Positions 14,884 through 22,959 of a stretch of DNA of 26,580 bases are shown one piece after another (within the stretch, counting starts at the first letter, position 1; each line of letters starts with the position of its first letter). Origin of the DNA: Actinomycetes bacterium (lineage in GTDB: Bacteria; Actinomycetota; Actinomycetes; Actinomycetales; Cellulomonadaceae). The position numbers and the translations under genes are program-made. The DNA lies in NCBI GenBank assembly GCA_023389455.1, contig JAEWEJ010000203.1, positions 1 through 26,580 on the forward strand, given 5' to 3'. The notes under the pieces are model-generated. The model was not told the origin of the DNA. It did not search any database and saw only the letters and a program-made list of their open reading frames with translations.

Positions 14884-15668
14884 GCGTGGGCGAGCTGCGG
14901 GTCTGGGCTCCCGAGGGCATCCCGGAGGTCGTGCCCGGCGACGACCTCGTCGCGCTGCTCCTGGAGGCGCTGCGCGCCGACGCCGACCCGGAGCACGCCC
15001 TCACGGACGGTGACGTCGTCGTCGTCACCAGCAAGGTGGTCTCCAAGGCGGAGGGGCGCGTGGTCGCCGCGGACGACCGTGAGCAGGCCATCACGGACGA
15101 GACCGTGCGCGTCGTGGCGACCCGCGAGCACGCCGGTGGCGTCACCCGGATCGTCGAGAACCGGCTGGGGCTGGTGATGGCCGCCGCGGGCGTCGACGCC
15201 TCGAACACGCCCGAGGGCACCGTGCTGCTCCTGCCCGTCGACCCCGACGCGTCCGCCCGTGCGCTGCGGGCCGGGCTGGCCGCCGCCTCCGGCGTCCGAC
15301 TCGGGGTGATCGTCACGGACACCGCGGGCCGGCCGTGGCGGCAGGGCGTCACCGACCTGGCCATCGGTGCCGCCGGCGTCGAGGTGCTGGACGACCTGCG
15401 CGGCGAGCTCGACACGTTCGGCCGGCCGCTGACGATGACCGTGGCCGCCGTCGCCGACGAGATCGCGAGCGCCGCGGAGCTCGTCAAGGGCAAGGCGTCG
15501 GGCCGGCCCGTGGCCGTGGTGCGCGGCGTGGGGCACGTCGTGACCGACGACGACGGCCCCGGCGCGCGCGTGCTGGTGCGCACCGGTCCGGACGACATGT
15601 TCCACCAGGGCTCCGCCGAGGCGTACGCGCAGGGCTGGAAGGACGCGCTGGAGCGTCCCGCCCCCTGA
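14880..15668 (+). CDS. cofE: Coenzyme F420:L-glutamate ligase CofE (stand-alone)
   Basis: A 262-residue GTP-dependent ligase adding gamma-linked glutamates to F420-0. Family blocks are clear: DGDVVVVTSKVVSKAEGR, ENRLGLVMAAAGVDASN, LLPVDPDASARALR, GVIVTDTAGRPWRQGVTDLA, IGAAGVEVLDD, ELVKGKASGRPVAVVRG. In mycobacterial FbiB this domain is fused to a C-terminal nitroreductase-like domain that reduces dehydro-F420; here the protein ends after the CofE domain. Two starts are possible: GTG at 14880, overlapping the upstream stop as GTGA, or GTG at 14886, which has GAGG at five bases. The difference is two residues. It is likely co-transcribed with the FGD-like gene. A small hairpin (15672-15687) follows the stop. 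Confidence 0.94.
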   Translation: MSVGELRVWAPEGIPEVVPGDDLVALLLEALRADADPEHALTDGDVVVVTSKVVSKAEGRVVAADDREQAITDETVRVVATREHAGGVTRIVENRLGLVMAAAGVDASNTPEGTVLLLPVDPDASARALRAGLAAASGVRLGVIVTDTAGRPWRQGVTDLAIGAAGVEVLDDLRGELDTFGRPLTMTVAAVADEIASAAELVKGKASGRPVAVVRGVGHVVTDDDGPGARVLVRTGPDDMFHQGSAEAYAQGWKDALERPAP

Positions 15669-15671
15669 GCC

Positions 15672-15687
15672 GGCGCGGCCGCGCGCC
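15672..15687 (+). terminator. Short hairpin after cofE
   Basis: GGCGCG, loop GCCG, CGCGCC: a perfect 6 bp GC stem starting a few bases beyond the cofE TGA. Likely terminator, or part of the regulatory region of the MFS gene that begins at 15741. Confidence 0.35.
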
Positions 15688-15703
15688 ACGGCGGTACCGC
15701 GCC

Positions 15704-15732
15704 GCGCGTGGTCACCGCGCGCGTCGTACTGT
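15704..15732 (+). promoter_or_regulatory. Operator-like palindrome and -10 for a possibly leaderless MFS transcript
   Basis: An inverted repeat GCGCGTGGT-C-ACCGCGCGC (15704-15722, one G-T wobble) sits directly upstream of TACTGT (15727-15732), a TANNNT -10 element. Transcription would start about 8 bases later, at or next to the GTG at 15741, so the mRNA may be leaderless. A nearby 10 bp palindrome, GCGGTACCGC (15691-15700), adds to the impression of a regulator-bound efflux promoter. Confidence 0.35.
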
Positions 15733-15740
15733 CGTGCGCG

Positions 15741-17168
15741 GTGACCACGGACGACACGTACCAGCCGGACCCCCGGCGCTGGAAGGCCCTGACGGTCTGC
15801 CTCGCCGCGGGGTTCATGACGCTGCTCGACGTGAGCATCGTCAACGTGGCGCTGCCCTCCGTGCAGGCGGCGCTGGGCGCGTCCGACGCGGTGCTGCAGT
15901 GGGTCGTGTCGGGGTACGCGCTCGCGATCGGGCTCGTGCTCGTCGCGGCGGGACGCGTCGGCGACGCGCTCGGGCGACGTGACGTCTTCATCGCCGGTGT
16001 CGTGGTGTTCGCCGGCGGGAGCCTGCTCGCGGGCACCGCGCAGGACGGGACGTGGCTGGTGGTCGCGCGGCTCGTGCAGGGCGTCGGCAGCGGCGTCGTC
16101 GGCCCGCAGGTCTCGGGCCTGATCCAGCAGCTCTTCCGCGGGCCGGAGCGTGGCGTGGCGTTCGGCCGTTTCGGCACGGTCGTCGGGATCTCGACCGCGG
16201 TCGGGCCGCTGCTCGGCGGCGTGATCCTCGCGCTCGCGGGTCCCGAGGAGGGCTGGCGCTGGGTCTTCCTCGTCAACCTGCCGGTCGCCGCGCTGGCCGT
16301 GCTCCTGGCCCTGCGCTACCTCGACCCGCCCGACCGGCGCGAGCGGGTGGCCGACCTCGACCTGGTCGGTGCCCTCCTGCTGGGGCTGGGGGTCGTGGGC
16401 GTCCTGTGGCCGACGGTGTCGCGGGCGTGGGGTCCGTGGAGCCTGGCGGTGGCGGGCGGCGGCGTGGTCGCGCTCGCGGCGTTCGTTCGGTGGGAGCAGC
16501 GGGTGACCGCCCGCGGCGACGTGCCGATGGTGCAGCCGTCGCTGTTCCGCCGCCGCGGGTTCAGCGCGGGCGCGCTGCTCGCCCTGCTCTACTTCTCCGG
16601 CTTCACCGCGGTGTTCTTCGTCCTGGCCCTCTTCTTCCAGGCCGGCGCCGGGTACACGCCCCTGCAGGCCGGTGCCGCGATCACGCCGTTCGCGCTCGGG
16701 TCGGCCGTGAGCTCGGTGGTCGGGGGGCGGCTGGTGGGCGGCCAGGGCCGGCGCGTCGTCGTCGGCGGCCTGCTGATCGTGCTCGTCGGGGTGCTGGCCA
16801 CCGACCTCGTCGTCGGTCTGCGCGGCGCCCGCGACGACGTCGGCCTGTGGACCGTGCTGCCGCTGCTGGTCGCGGGCATCGGCTCGGGCCTCGTCATCGC
16901 ACCGAACCAGACGGTGACCCTGTCCTGCGTGCCGGTGCCGCAGGCAGGTGCCGCGGGCGGTGTGCTGCAGACCGGGCAGCGGCTGGGCGCCGCCACCGGC
17001 ATCGCGGTCGTCGGCAGCCTGTACTTCACGGGCGTCGGCGACGGCGACGCGGCCGCGGGCGTGGCGCACGGGCTGCGTGCCACCGTCGCGCTCGTCGGGC
17101 TGGCGCTCGCGGTCGGTGTCCTGGACCTCGTCCGGACGTCGCGGCGCGTCCGTGCGGAGACCACGTGA
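15741..17168 (+). CDS. MFS transporter, DHA2 (EmrB/QacA) type
   Basis: A 475-residue multidrug-type proton antiporter with about 14 predicted membrane helices. Motif A after helix 2 is GRVGDALGRRDVF, motif D1-like FMTLLDVSIVNVALPSVQ in helix 1 carries the conserved Asp, and motif C-like GVGSGVVGPQVSG follows. WVFLVNLPVA is also typical of DHA2 members. It should export drugs or secreted metabolites; no specificity is readable. The frame is open from 15708, but GTG at 15741 is chosen because a TACTGT -10 sits just upstream and no ribosome site precedes the earlier GTG. Its stop overlaps the next gene (GTGA). An operator-like palindrome precedes it, but no TetR or MarR gene is adjacent. Confidence 0.88.
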   Translation: MTTDDTYQPDPRRWKALTVCLAAGFMTLLDVSIVNVALPSVQAALGASDAVLQWVVSGYALAIGLVLVAAGRVGDALGRRDVFIAGVVVFAGGSLLAGTAQDGTWLVVARLVQGVGSGVVGPQVSGLIQQLFRGPERGVAFGRFGTVVGISTAVGPLLGGVILALAGPEEGWRWVFLVNLPVAALAVLLALRYLDPPDRRERVADLDLVGALLLGLGVVGVLWPTVSRAWGPWSLAVAGGGVVALAAFVRWEQRVTARGDVPMVQPSLFRRRGFSAGALLALLYFSGFTAVFFVLALFFQAGAGYTPLQAGAAITPFALGSAVSSVVGGRLVGGQGRRVVVGGLLIVLVGVLATDLVVGLRGARDDVGLWTVLPLLVAGIGSGLVIAPNQTVTLSCVPVPQAGAAGGVLQTGQRLGAATGIAVVGSLYFTGVGDGDAAAGVAHGLRATVALVGLALAVGVLDLVRTSRRVRAETT

Positions 17169-17737
17169 CCGGGCCCGGCGTGCCGCCCGTGGACGTCCCC
17201 GCCGCCGGACCGGGCGACCGGCCGGGCGACGAGCGTGCCGCCGAACCCGTCGTCGGCCCCGGCGTCCCTCCCGAGTCGCCCGACGTCCCGGAGATCGTCC
17301 TCGTGGTCGACGCCGCCAACGTCGTCGGCTCACGTCCCGACGGGTGGTGGCGCGACCGCGCCGGCGCGGCGTCACGGCTGCTGGACCGCCTGACGCGGGT
17401 GGTCGAGCGCACCGTGACCGGCCCGTCGGGTGCGCCGGTGCACGTCGTGCGGGTCGACGTCGTGCTCGAGGGGCAGGCGCGCGCGGCCGTCGACCCCGGC
17501 GTGCCCGGCCTCGTGGTGCACCTCGCGCCGCACGACGGGGACACCGAGGTGGTCGCCCGCGCGCAGGCCGCGGTGTCGTGCGCCGTCGTCGTCACCGCCG
17601 ACCGCGGCCTGCGGGCCCGTCTCGGGGCCGTGCCCGTCGTCGGCCCCGGGTGGTGGCACCGGCTCGACGAGACGCTCACCGACCCGGGGGAGGCCGGCGC
17701 CCCGCAGGACGGGGCCGCCCCGCCCCGTCCGAGCTGA
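17165..17737 (+). CDS. Small NYN/PIN-like domain protein
   Basis: A 190-residue protein with a Pro/Gly/Asp-rich first 40 residues that repeat GPGVPP twice. The core starts IVLVVDAANVVGSRPDGWWRD, with Asp49 and Asn52 arranged as in NYN/YacP-type nuclease cores. Later acidic sites are HDGDTEVVARA and VVTADRGLRARLG. Relatives are often labelled NTP pyrophosphohydrolase, but I see no Nudix box; an RNase-like NYN fold fits the motif order better, without proof of activity. GTG at 17165 overlaps the MFS gene stop. The long reading frame that includes this gene upstream of 17165 is a shadow of the MFS gene. It converges with the DUF418 gene nine bases away. Confidence 0.72.
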   Translation: MTGPGVPPVDVPAAGPGDRPGDERAAEPVVGPGVPPESPDVPEIVLVVDAANVVGSRPDGWWRDRAGAASRLLDRLTRVVERTVTGPSGAPVHVVRVDVVLEGQARAAVDPGVPGLVVHLAPHDGDTEVVARAQAAVSCAVVVTADRGLRARLGAVPVVGPGWWHRLDETLTDPGEAGAPQDGAAPPRPS

Positions 17738-17746
17738 CCGCGGGCG

Positions 17747-18997
17747 TCAGCCTGTCGTCGCCGCCGGGCGGCCGTACACGAGGTGTCGGTACAGCGACTC
17801 GGCCGGTCCCCGGCGGCCCGCGGCCTCGAGCGCGACGGCCACGACGACGGTCACCAGCCACACGCCCACCGCCCAGGTGACCACCTGGGCCGTCCCCAGC
17901 CCCGCACCCAGACCGCCCGCCCACGGCGCCAGAGGCAGCACGAACAGCACCGACTGCAGCAGGTAGCACGTGAGCGAGCGCACCCCGACGGCGCGCACGG
18001 CCCGTCCGACGGGTCCCGACGTCGTGCCGCGCGTGGCGACGACCCAGCCGACGAGCGCCGCGAACGCGACGCCTCCGGCAGCCCCCGTCACGAAGTGCAG
18101 GGTGCCGCTGCCGATCACGTCCAGCACCGACGGGTCCCGCAGCCGCGCCACCGCTGTGGCGAACGGCAGGCCGCCGAGCACGCTGACCGTCAGGCCGACG
18201 ACCGCGGTCCGGCGCAGCAGCCGCACGTGGTCCGCCGGACGCTCCAACAGCTCGCGCCGCGCCGCCCACAGGCCGACGAGCAGGAGCGGGAGCGCCAGGA
18301 ACGCGCCGCCCGGCGCGGCGATCGCGCCGCCGGCGAGCCGCATCAGCAGCGCCAGCAGCGGGCTCCCGGTGGTGGTCGACGCGAGGGCGTCGGACGTGCC
18401 GAGCGACGGGTCGAGCACCAGCGCGCTCTCCAGCAGACCGTCGGCCAGGCCGGCGAACGGCAGCACCAGCGCCGCCGTCAGGAGCAGCGCGCGGTCAGGC
18501 ACCCGCACGAAGGCGACCGCCAGCAGCCCCGCCAGCCCGTACGCCCCCAGGATGTCGCCCTCGAACAGCAGCACCAGGTGCGCGACGCCGAACGCCAGCA
18601 GGACGGCGGCGCGCCGCAGGAGGTCGCCGCGGCAGACCGGCCACGGGACCCCGGCCGCGGCGCGTCGGCGCACGACCACGCCGATGCCGTACCCGTACAG
18701 CAGCGCGAACATCGGCATGGTCCGGTGATCGACCAGCAGCGAGACCACGCCGTCCACGGCCCGGTCGAGCACGGAGCCGTCCACCGGTCGGGCGCCGAGC
18801 CCGATGGCGTCGGGCGCCAGGTGCATCACGGAGTTCGCGATCGCGATGCCCAGCAGTGCCAGTCCGCGCGCCACGTCGGGCGCCACCGCCCGCTGCGCCG
18901 TCGGCACGGGTCCCACGCGCGGCGGCGGGAACCGGTGGGCGCCGACCGGCGGAGCGTGCGTGGCGGGTGACGTCGGGGGCGGCGGCGGCGTCGTCAT
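17747..18997 (-). CDS. DUF418 (YeiB-like) membrane protein
   Basis: A 416-residue polytopic membrane protein. The Pro-rich cytoplasmic N-terminus (TPPPPPTSPATHAPP) is followed by DVARGLALLGIAIANSV, the usual first helix of YeiB/DUF418 proteins. RTMPMFALLYGYGIG, FEGDILGAYGLAGLLA and, in the C-terminal DUF418 part, VGVRSLTCYLLQSVLFVLP are family landmarks. About ten hydrophobic segments are visible. The family is related to acyltransferase-3/OpgC-like membrane proteins; function is unproven. ATG at 18997 is the first in frame; no good ribosome site is visible. The gene follows the LacI-GGDEF-EAL gene by 94 bases but hairpins in that gap suggest separate transcription. Confidence 0.88.
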   Translation of the reverse strand: MTTPPPPPTSPATHAPPVGAHRFPPPRVGPVPTAQRAVAPDVARGLALLGIAIANSVMHLAPDAIGLGARPVDGSVLDRAVDGVVSLLVDHRTMPMFALLYGYGIGVVVRRRAAAGVPWPVCRGDLLRRAAVLLAFGVAHLVLLFEGDILGAYGLAGLLAVAFVRVPDRALLLTAALVLPFAGLADGLLESALVLDPSLGTSDALASTTTGSPLLALLMRLAGGAIAAPGGAFLALPLLLVGLWAARRELLERPADHVRLLRRTAVVGLTVSVLGGLPFATAVARLRDPSVLDVIGSGTLHFVTGAAGGVAFAALVGWVVATRGTTSGPVGRAVRAVGVRSLTCYLLQSVLFVLPLAPWAGGLGAGLGTAQVVTWAVGVWLVTVVVAVALEAAGRRGPAESLYRHLVYGRPAATTG

Positions 18998-19033
18998 GGC
19001 GTCATCGTCGTGGGTCGGGCATCGCGTCCGCGT

Positions 19034-19069
19034 CGGCCGCGCGGCCGGTACCCGGGTCGGTCCCGGGAC
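19034..19069 (-). terminator. Tandem palindromes after the LacI-GGDEF-EAL gene
   Basis: CGGCCGCGCGGCCG (19034-19047) is a perfect 14 bp palindrome. CCCGGG-TCGGT-CCCGGG (19051-19067) is a 6 bp stem with a 5-base loop, overlapping another palindrome, GTCCCGGGAC. They lie between the end of the signalling gene and the start of the DUF418 gene, so they probably terminate the former. Confidence 0.45.
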
Positions 19070-19091
19070 GGATGCGCGGGTCGAGAGGTCG

Positions 19092-22000
19092 TCAGCCGGG
19101 GGTTCCCGCGCCGGCCGCCGACCTCGTCGCCGTGCGGACGTCGCCGAGCACCCCGGAGGTGGCCGCGGCCTGCTCGAGCAGCAGCTGCGTCGCCTGCGCC
19201 GCCGGCACCGGCCGGGAGAAGAGGTACCCCTGGACGAGCGGGCACCCCAGCTCGGCCAGGGTCGCGGCCTCCTCCTCGGTCTCGATGCCCTCGGCGATGA
19301 CGTGCAGGCCGAACCGCGCGCCCATGGTGACCATCAGTCCCACGAGCTCGCGGCTGCGTGGGCTCGTCTGCATCCGCTGCACGAACGACCGGTCGATCTT
19401 CAGCGCTCCGACCGGGAGCTCGTGCAGCGTCGACAGCGACGAGTGCCCGGTCCCGAAGTCGTCGACGTGCAGGGTGATGCCCTCCTCGCGGAGCTGGCGC
19501 AGGAAGCTCACCGCACCGTCCTGGTCCTGCATGATCACGCCCTCGGTCACCTCGAACACGATCGACGACGCGGGCACGGCGAACCGGTCGAGCGCCGTGC
19601 GCAGCGACGTGAACAGGTCCGGGTCCCAGAACTGCCGGTTGGACAGGTTGACGCTCACGGTGAACCCGTCGAAGCCCGGGACGGTGTCGAGCCACTCGCG
19701 CAGCTGTCGGCACGCCTCCAGGATCGTCCACTGGCCGATCGGGCGCGTGTGACCGGTCGCCTCGGCGACCGGCAGGAAGTCGTTCGGGGCGACCATCCCG
19801 CGCTCCGGGTGGTGCCAGCGGATCAGGGCCTCCAACCCGACGATGCGGCGGGTGTCGAGCCGCACGATCGGCTGGTAGTACAGCTCGAACTGCTCGAGCG
19901 CGATGCCCTGGTCCAGGGCGGACTCCATCTGCAGGCGGGCCATCGCGCGTGCGTGCATCGCGGTGTCGAACAGGACGACGGAGCCGGGGCCCTGCGCCTT
20001 GGCCCGGTACATGGCCGTGTCGGCGTCGCGGAGGTACTCGTCCGCGGAGTCGTACCCGCTGGCGCTGACGGCGATCCCGGCCGCCGCGCTCACGGTCCGG
20101 GTCCCCTCGTTGAGGGCCACCGGCACGGCCATCACCGACAGCAGCCTGCGCACCACGTCCGGCAGCGCCGAGACGTCGTCGACGTCCTCCAGCAGGAGCG
20201 CGAACTCGTCGCCGCCGAACCGTGACACGGTGTCCGTGGGGCGCACCTCCGACGACAGCCGCTCGGCCACCTGGACCAGCAGGGCGTCCCCGACCTGGTG
20301 CCCGAGGCTGTCGTTGACGACCTTGAACCCGTCCAGGTCCATGAAGATGACGGCGAACCGGTAGTCCGGATGTCGGTGCGTGCGCAGGATCGACTGGGTG
20401 AGCCGGTCGAGGAAGAGGGCGCGGTTCGGCAGGCCCGTGAGCGGGTCGTAGTGCGCGTCGCGCCGCAGCTGCTCCTCGAGCTGCTTGCGTTCGTCGACGT
20501 CCGTCATGGACCCCACCAGCCGGCTGACCGTGCCGTCGGGCCCCGGGACCGACACCGACTTGGTGACCACCCAGCGGTACGTCCCCGTCGCCGTGAGGAT
20601 CCGGTACTCGACCTCCAGTGCCGGCCCGCCGCCGTCGAGCAGGCGGGACACCGCGTCGTCGACGGCCGGCCGGTCGGTGGGGTGCACGCGGTCGAGCCAC
20701 TCCTGGACCGTGGCGGTGACCTCGTCCTCGCTGAACCCCAGCAGGGCCTTCCAGCGCGGCGAGTAGTAGACGGCACCGGTGCCGAGGTTCCAGTCCCACA
20801 TGCCGTCGTTGGCCGCCTCGGCGGCCAGGGAGTAGCGCTCCTCGCTGACGCGCAGGCGCTCGACCGCGCGCTCCTGGTCGAGTGCGACGGCGAGCAGGAC
20901 GGCCCAGTGGTTGAACCGCTCGAAGACGGCCTCGTCCATGACGTCGAAGGGTCCGGTCAGGGCGAGGAAGCCGTGGTCGCTGCCGTCGAACCGGATCGGG
21001 ACCACCAGCGTGAGGTCGTGGGGCCTGGCCCCGCCGTGACGGGCGGCCGGGGGGAAGGCGCGGACGTCGCAGGGCTCGTCGCGGCGTCCCCCTCCGCCCT
21101 CGTCCGGGTAGACGCCCACGATCCGCAGCTCGTGGTTGTCGTCCCACAGCGCGAGCGTGCCGGACGGCACGTCCGTCCCCTTCAGCCAGGCCAGGGACCG
21201 CACGTCGCGGCCCTGACGGCGCACCAGCTCCGTGCTGACGAGGTTGAACTGGCGCTGCACGTGGACGTGCTGGTTCACCACCGCACCGCTCTGCTGACGG
21301 CGGGGCAGGGGCGTCGCCCGGGTGGGGACGGTCTCGCACACGCCCGGCACGGCGAGTTCGGCGAGGACGGGCTCCTCGGTGTCGGCCGTGGCGCAGCCGC
21401 AGGACTCCCGCACGACGAACGTCACGGGCAGCCGGTGCAGCCCGGTTTCGACGGCCTGCCCGTTCAGGGCGCGCAGGATCAGCTCGCCGGCGGTCGAGCC
21501 GGCCAGCGTGAAGCTCTGCGCCACCGTGGTCAGCGCAGGGCGGTGCTCCGCGGCCTCCGGGACGTCGTCGAACCCGACGACCGCGACGTCGCCCGGCACC
21601 GCGAGCCCGTCCGCTCTCAGCGCCTCGATCAGCGCCATCGCGGTGGCGTCCGTGCACGCCACCACGGCGGTGGGCATCTCGCCCTGCTCCCGCATGCGAC
21701 GTACGGTGCCGGCGGCGTCGTACGTCTCGTCGAGGCGCCACGGGACGGGGAGGGTGGTGCTCGGCTCCAGGCCGTGCGCGCGCATCGCGCGCCGGTACGC
21801 CTCGTGGCGGATCGCGTCGTCGCCGTTGGCGGGGTCACGGCCGACGAAGGCGATCCTCGTGTGACCGTGCGCCACGAGGTGGTCCACGCCGGCGCGCACG
21901 CCCTGATCGTTGTCGGGGATGACGGTCGCGCAGTCCAGCCCCGCGGGTGGCTCGTACAGCGCCACCACCGGCTTCCCGGTGGCGGCGAACGCCTGCAGGT

Positions 22001-22274
22001 AGGAGGCGTGCACGGCCGCCTGCGGCACGACCAGCGCGTCGAGGTGGTCCCAGCTGACCTGTGCCGTGAACTGCTCGCTCTCGAAGGTCAGCAGGCCGGC
22101 GTCGTGGGTCTGGATCGCGACGATCTGCGCACCGTGGTCGCTGGCGGTGTCGATGACCGCGGTGAGGATGCTGCCGAAGAAGTAGCCGTTCACGTTCGGC
22201 GCGATGAAGCCGACCACCGGCGGCCGCTGCCGCGCGGTGGCGTCGGTGCCCGTCTCGTCCGCGGACGTCCTCAC
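19092..22274 (-). CDS. LacI-type sensor, GAF-like, PAS, GGDEF and EAL fusion (c-di-GMP turnover)
   Basis: A 1060-residue cytoplasmic protein combining ligand sensing with c-di-GMP synthesis and breakdown. Residues about 17-285 are a LacI/GalR-type periplasmic-binding-like domain (VVGFIAPNVNGYFFG, VPGDVAVVGFDDVPEA), closing with a SCGC motif at 291-294. No helix-turn-helix precedes it. About 310-470 is a GAF-like region; 475-595 a PAS domain with its C-terminal motif. The GGDEF domain has an intact GGDEF at 687-691 and an inhibitory RxxD site (RPTD) five residues before it. The EAL domain has EAL at 815-817, DDFGTGHSS and AEGIET. Both enzymatic sites look competent. There is no signal peptide or membrane helix. 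The start, GTG at 22274, is the best in frame but lacks a strong ribosome site; frame upstream of it is a shadow of the HhH-GPD gene. Confidence 0.9.
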   Translation of the reverse strand: MRTSADETGTDATARQRPPVVGFIAPNVNGYFFGSILTAVIDTASDHGAQIVAIQTHDAGLLTFESEQFTAQVSWDHLDALVVPQAAVHASYLQAFAATGKPVVALYEPPAGLDCATVIPDNDQGVRAGVDHLVAHGHTRIAFVGRDPANGDDAIRHEAYRRAMRAHGLEPSTTLPVPWRLDETYDAAGTVRRMREQGEMPTAVVACTDATAMALIEALRADGLAVPGDVAVVGFDDVPEAAEHRPALTTVAQSFTLAGSTAGELILRALNGQAVETGLHRLPVTFVVRESCGCATADTEEPVLAELAVPGVCETVPTRATPLPRRQQSGAVVNQHVHVQRQFNLVSTELVRRQGRDVRSLAWLKGTDVPSGTLALWDDNHELRIVGVYPDEGGGGRRDEPCDVRAFPPAARHGGARPHDLTLVVPIRFDGSDHGFLALTGPFDVMDEAVFERFNHWAVLLAVALDQERAVERLRVSEERYSLAAEAANDGMWDWNLGTGAVYYSPRWKALLGFSEDEVTATVQEWLDRVHPTDRPAVDDAVSRLLDGGGPALEVEYRILTATGTYRWVVTKSVSVPGPDGTVSRLVGSMTDVDERKQLEEQLRRDAHYDPLTGLPNRALFLDRLTQSILRTHRHPDYRFAVIFMDLDGFKVVNDSLGHQVGDALLVQVAERLSSEVRPTDTVSRFGGDEFALLLEDVDDVSALPDVVRRLLSVMAVPVALNEGTRTVSAAAGIAVSASGYDSADEYLRDADTAMYRAKAQGPGSVVLFDTAMHARAMARLQMESALDQGIALEQFELYYQPIVRLDTRRIVGLEALIRWHHPERGMVAPNDFLPVAEATGHTRPIGQWTILEACRQLREWLDTVPGFDGFTVSVNLSNRQFWDPDLFTSLRTALDRFAVPASSIVFEVTEGVIMQDQDGAVSFLRQLREEGITLHVDDFGTGHSSLSTLHELPVGALKIDRSFVQRMQTSPRSRELVGLMVTMGARFGLHVIAEGIETEEEAATLAELGCPLVQGYLFSRPVPAAQATQLLLEQAAATSGVLGDVRTATRSAAGAGTPG

Positions 22275-22344
22275 GCCCGCTGCATCGGCAGCCGACGCTC
22301 GGAACTGGAGACGTACGCCCGTTCGCCGAGGCGGACGCGGGGCG

Positions 22345-22914
22345 TCAGCGAGCGGCCTTCGCGGCCGCCTTCGCCGCTCGCTTGGTCTCGCGGACCCGGG
22401 CCAGGGAGTCGGCGTCCCGGACGTCGGCGATCGACCGGGGCTGGTCGTCGCCGTACGCACCGGCCGCCTCGCGCCAGCCCGCGGGCTCGACGCCGCGCTG
22501 CTTGCCGAGCAGTGCGAGGAAGATCTGCGCCTTCTGGACGCCGAACCCGGGCAGCGCCTTGAGGCGGCGGAGCACGGTCGGGCCGTCCGGGTCGCCGTCG
22601 GTCCAGATGCGGGTGACGTCACCGTCGTACTCGTCGACGACCGCCCGCGCGACCGCCTGGATGCGCCCGGCCATGGAACCGGGGTAGCGGTGGACGGCGG
22701 GCGGGGTCGCGCACAGCGCGGTGAACTCGTCGGGGTCGGCCTCGGCGATCCGGTGCACGTCCCAGCCGCCCATGCGGTCCGCGATCTTCGCCGGGCCGGC
22801 GAACGCGGTCTCCATCGGCACCTGCTGGTCGAGGAGCATGCCCACCAGCAGGGCGAACGGGTCGTCGTCGAGCAGGCGGTCGGCGTCGGGGTCGCCCGTC
22901 ATCCACAGGGTCAT
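22345..22914 (-). CDS. HhH-GPD family base-excision repair-like protein
   Basis: A 189-residue protein of the uncharacterised actinobacterial HhH-GPD group (TIGR03252 type). The N-terminal helices include DDPFALLVGMLLDQQVPMETAF. The helix-hairpin-helix is LPGFGVQKAQI at 121-131, followed by FLALLGKQRGV. The usual GPD catalytic Asp after the hairpin is not in its normal context; GDDQPRSIADVRD (155-167) is the likely location. The C-terminus is a Lys/Ala tail (KRAAKAAAKAAR) that could help DNA contact. DNA glycosylase or DNA-binding function is inferred from the fold. ATG at 22914 (alternative ATG at 22902) lacks a clear ribosome site. It lies between the methyltransferase gene and the signalling gene, all on the minus strand. 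Confidence 0.85.
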   Translation of the reverse strand: MTLWMTGDPDADRLLDDDPFALLVGMLLDQQVPMETAFAGPAKIADRMGGWDVHRIAEADPDEFTALCATPPAVHRYPGSMAGRIQAVARAVVDEYDGDVTRIWTDGDPDGPTVLRRLKALPGFGVQKAQIFLALLGKQRGVEPAGWREAAGAYGDDQPRSIADVRDADSLARVRETKRAAKAAAKAAR

Positions 22915-22959
22915 GGCGCCATTGTGACGCAGGCCCGGACGCGGCGGCCCTCGGGCACC

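Noticed and set aside
14802..17375. 857-codon open frame on the minus strand
   Set aside because: Antisense to cofE, the MFS gene and the FGD-like gene, with low-complexity Arg/Asp/His composition and no family motif.
17733..17751. GCTGAC/GTCAGC hairpin at the convergent NYN and DUF418 stops, possible bidirectional terminator
   Set aside because: TGA on one strand and TGA on the other are complementary automatically, so only three of six pairs are informative. The same applies to TGACC/GGTCA at 3168-3185. Too weak to call.
22275..22622. N-terminal extension of the LacI-GGDEF-EAL protein by 116 codons, which might have held a helix-turn-helix
   Set aside because: The extension overlaps the HhH-GPD gene in a different frame and translates to Arg/Ser/Pro-rich sequence with no helix-turn-helix.
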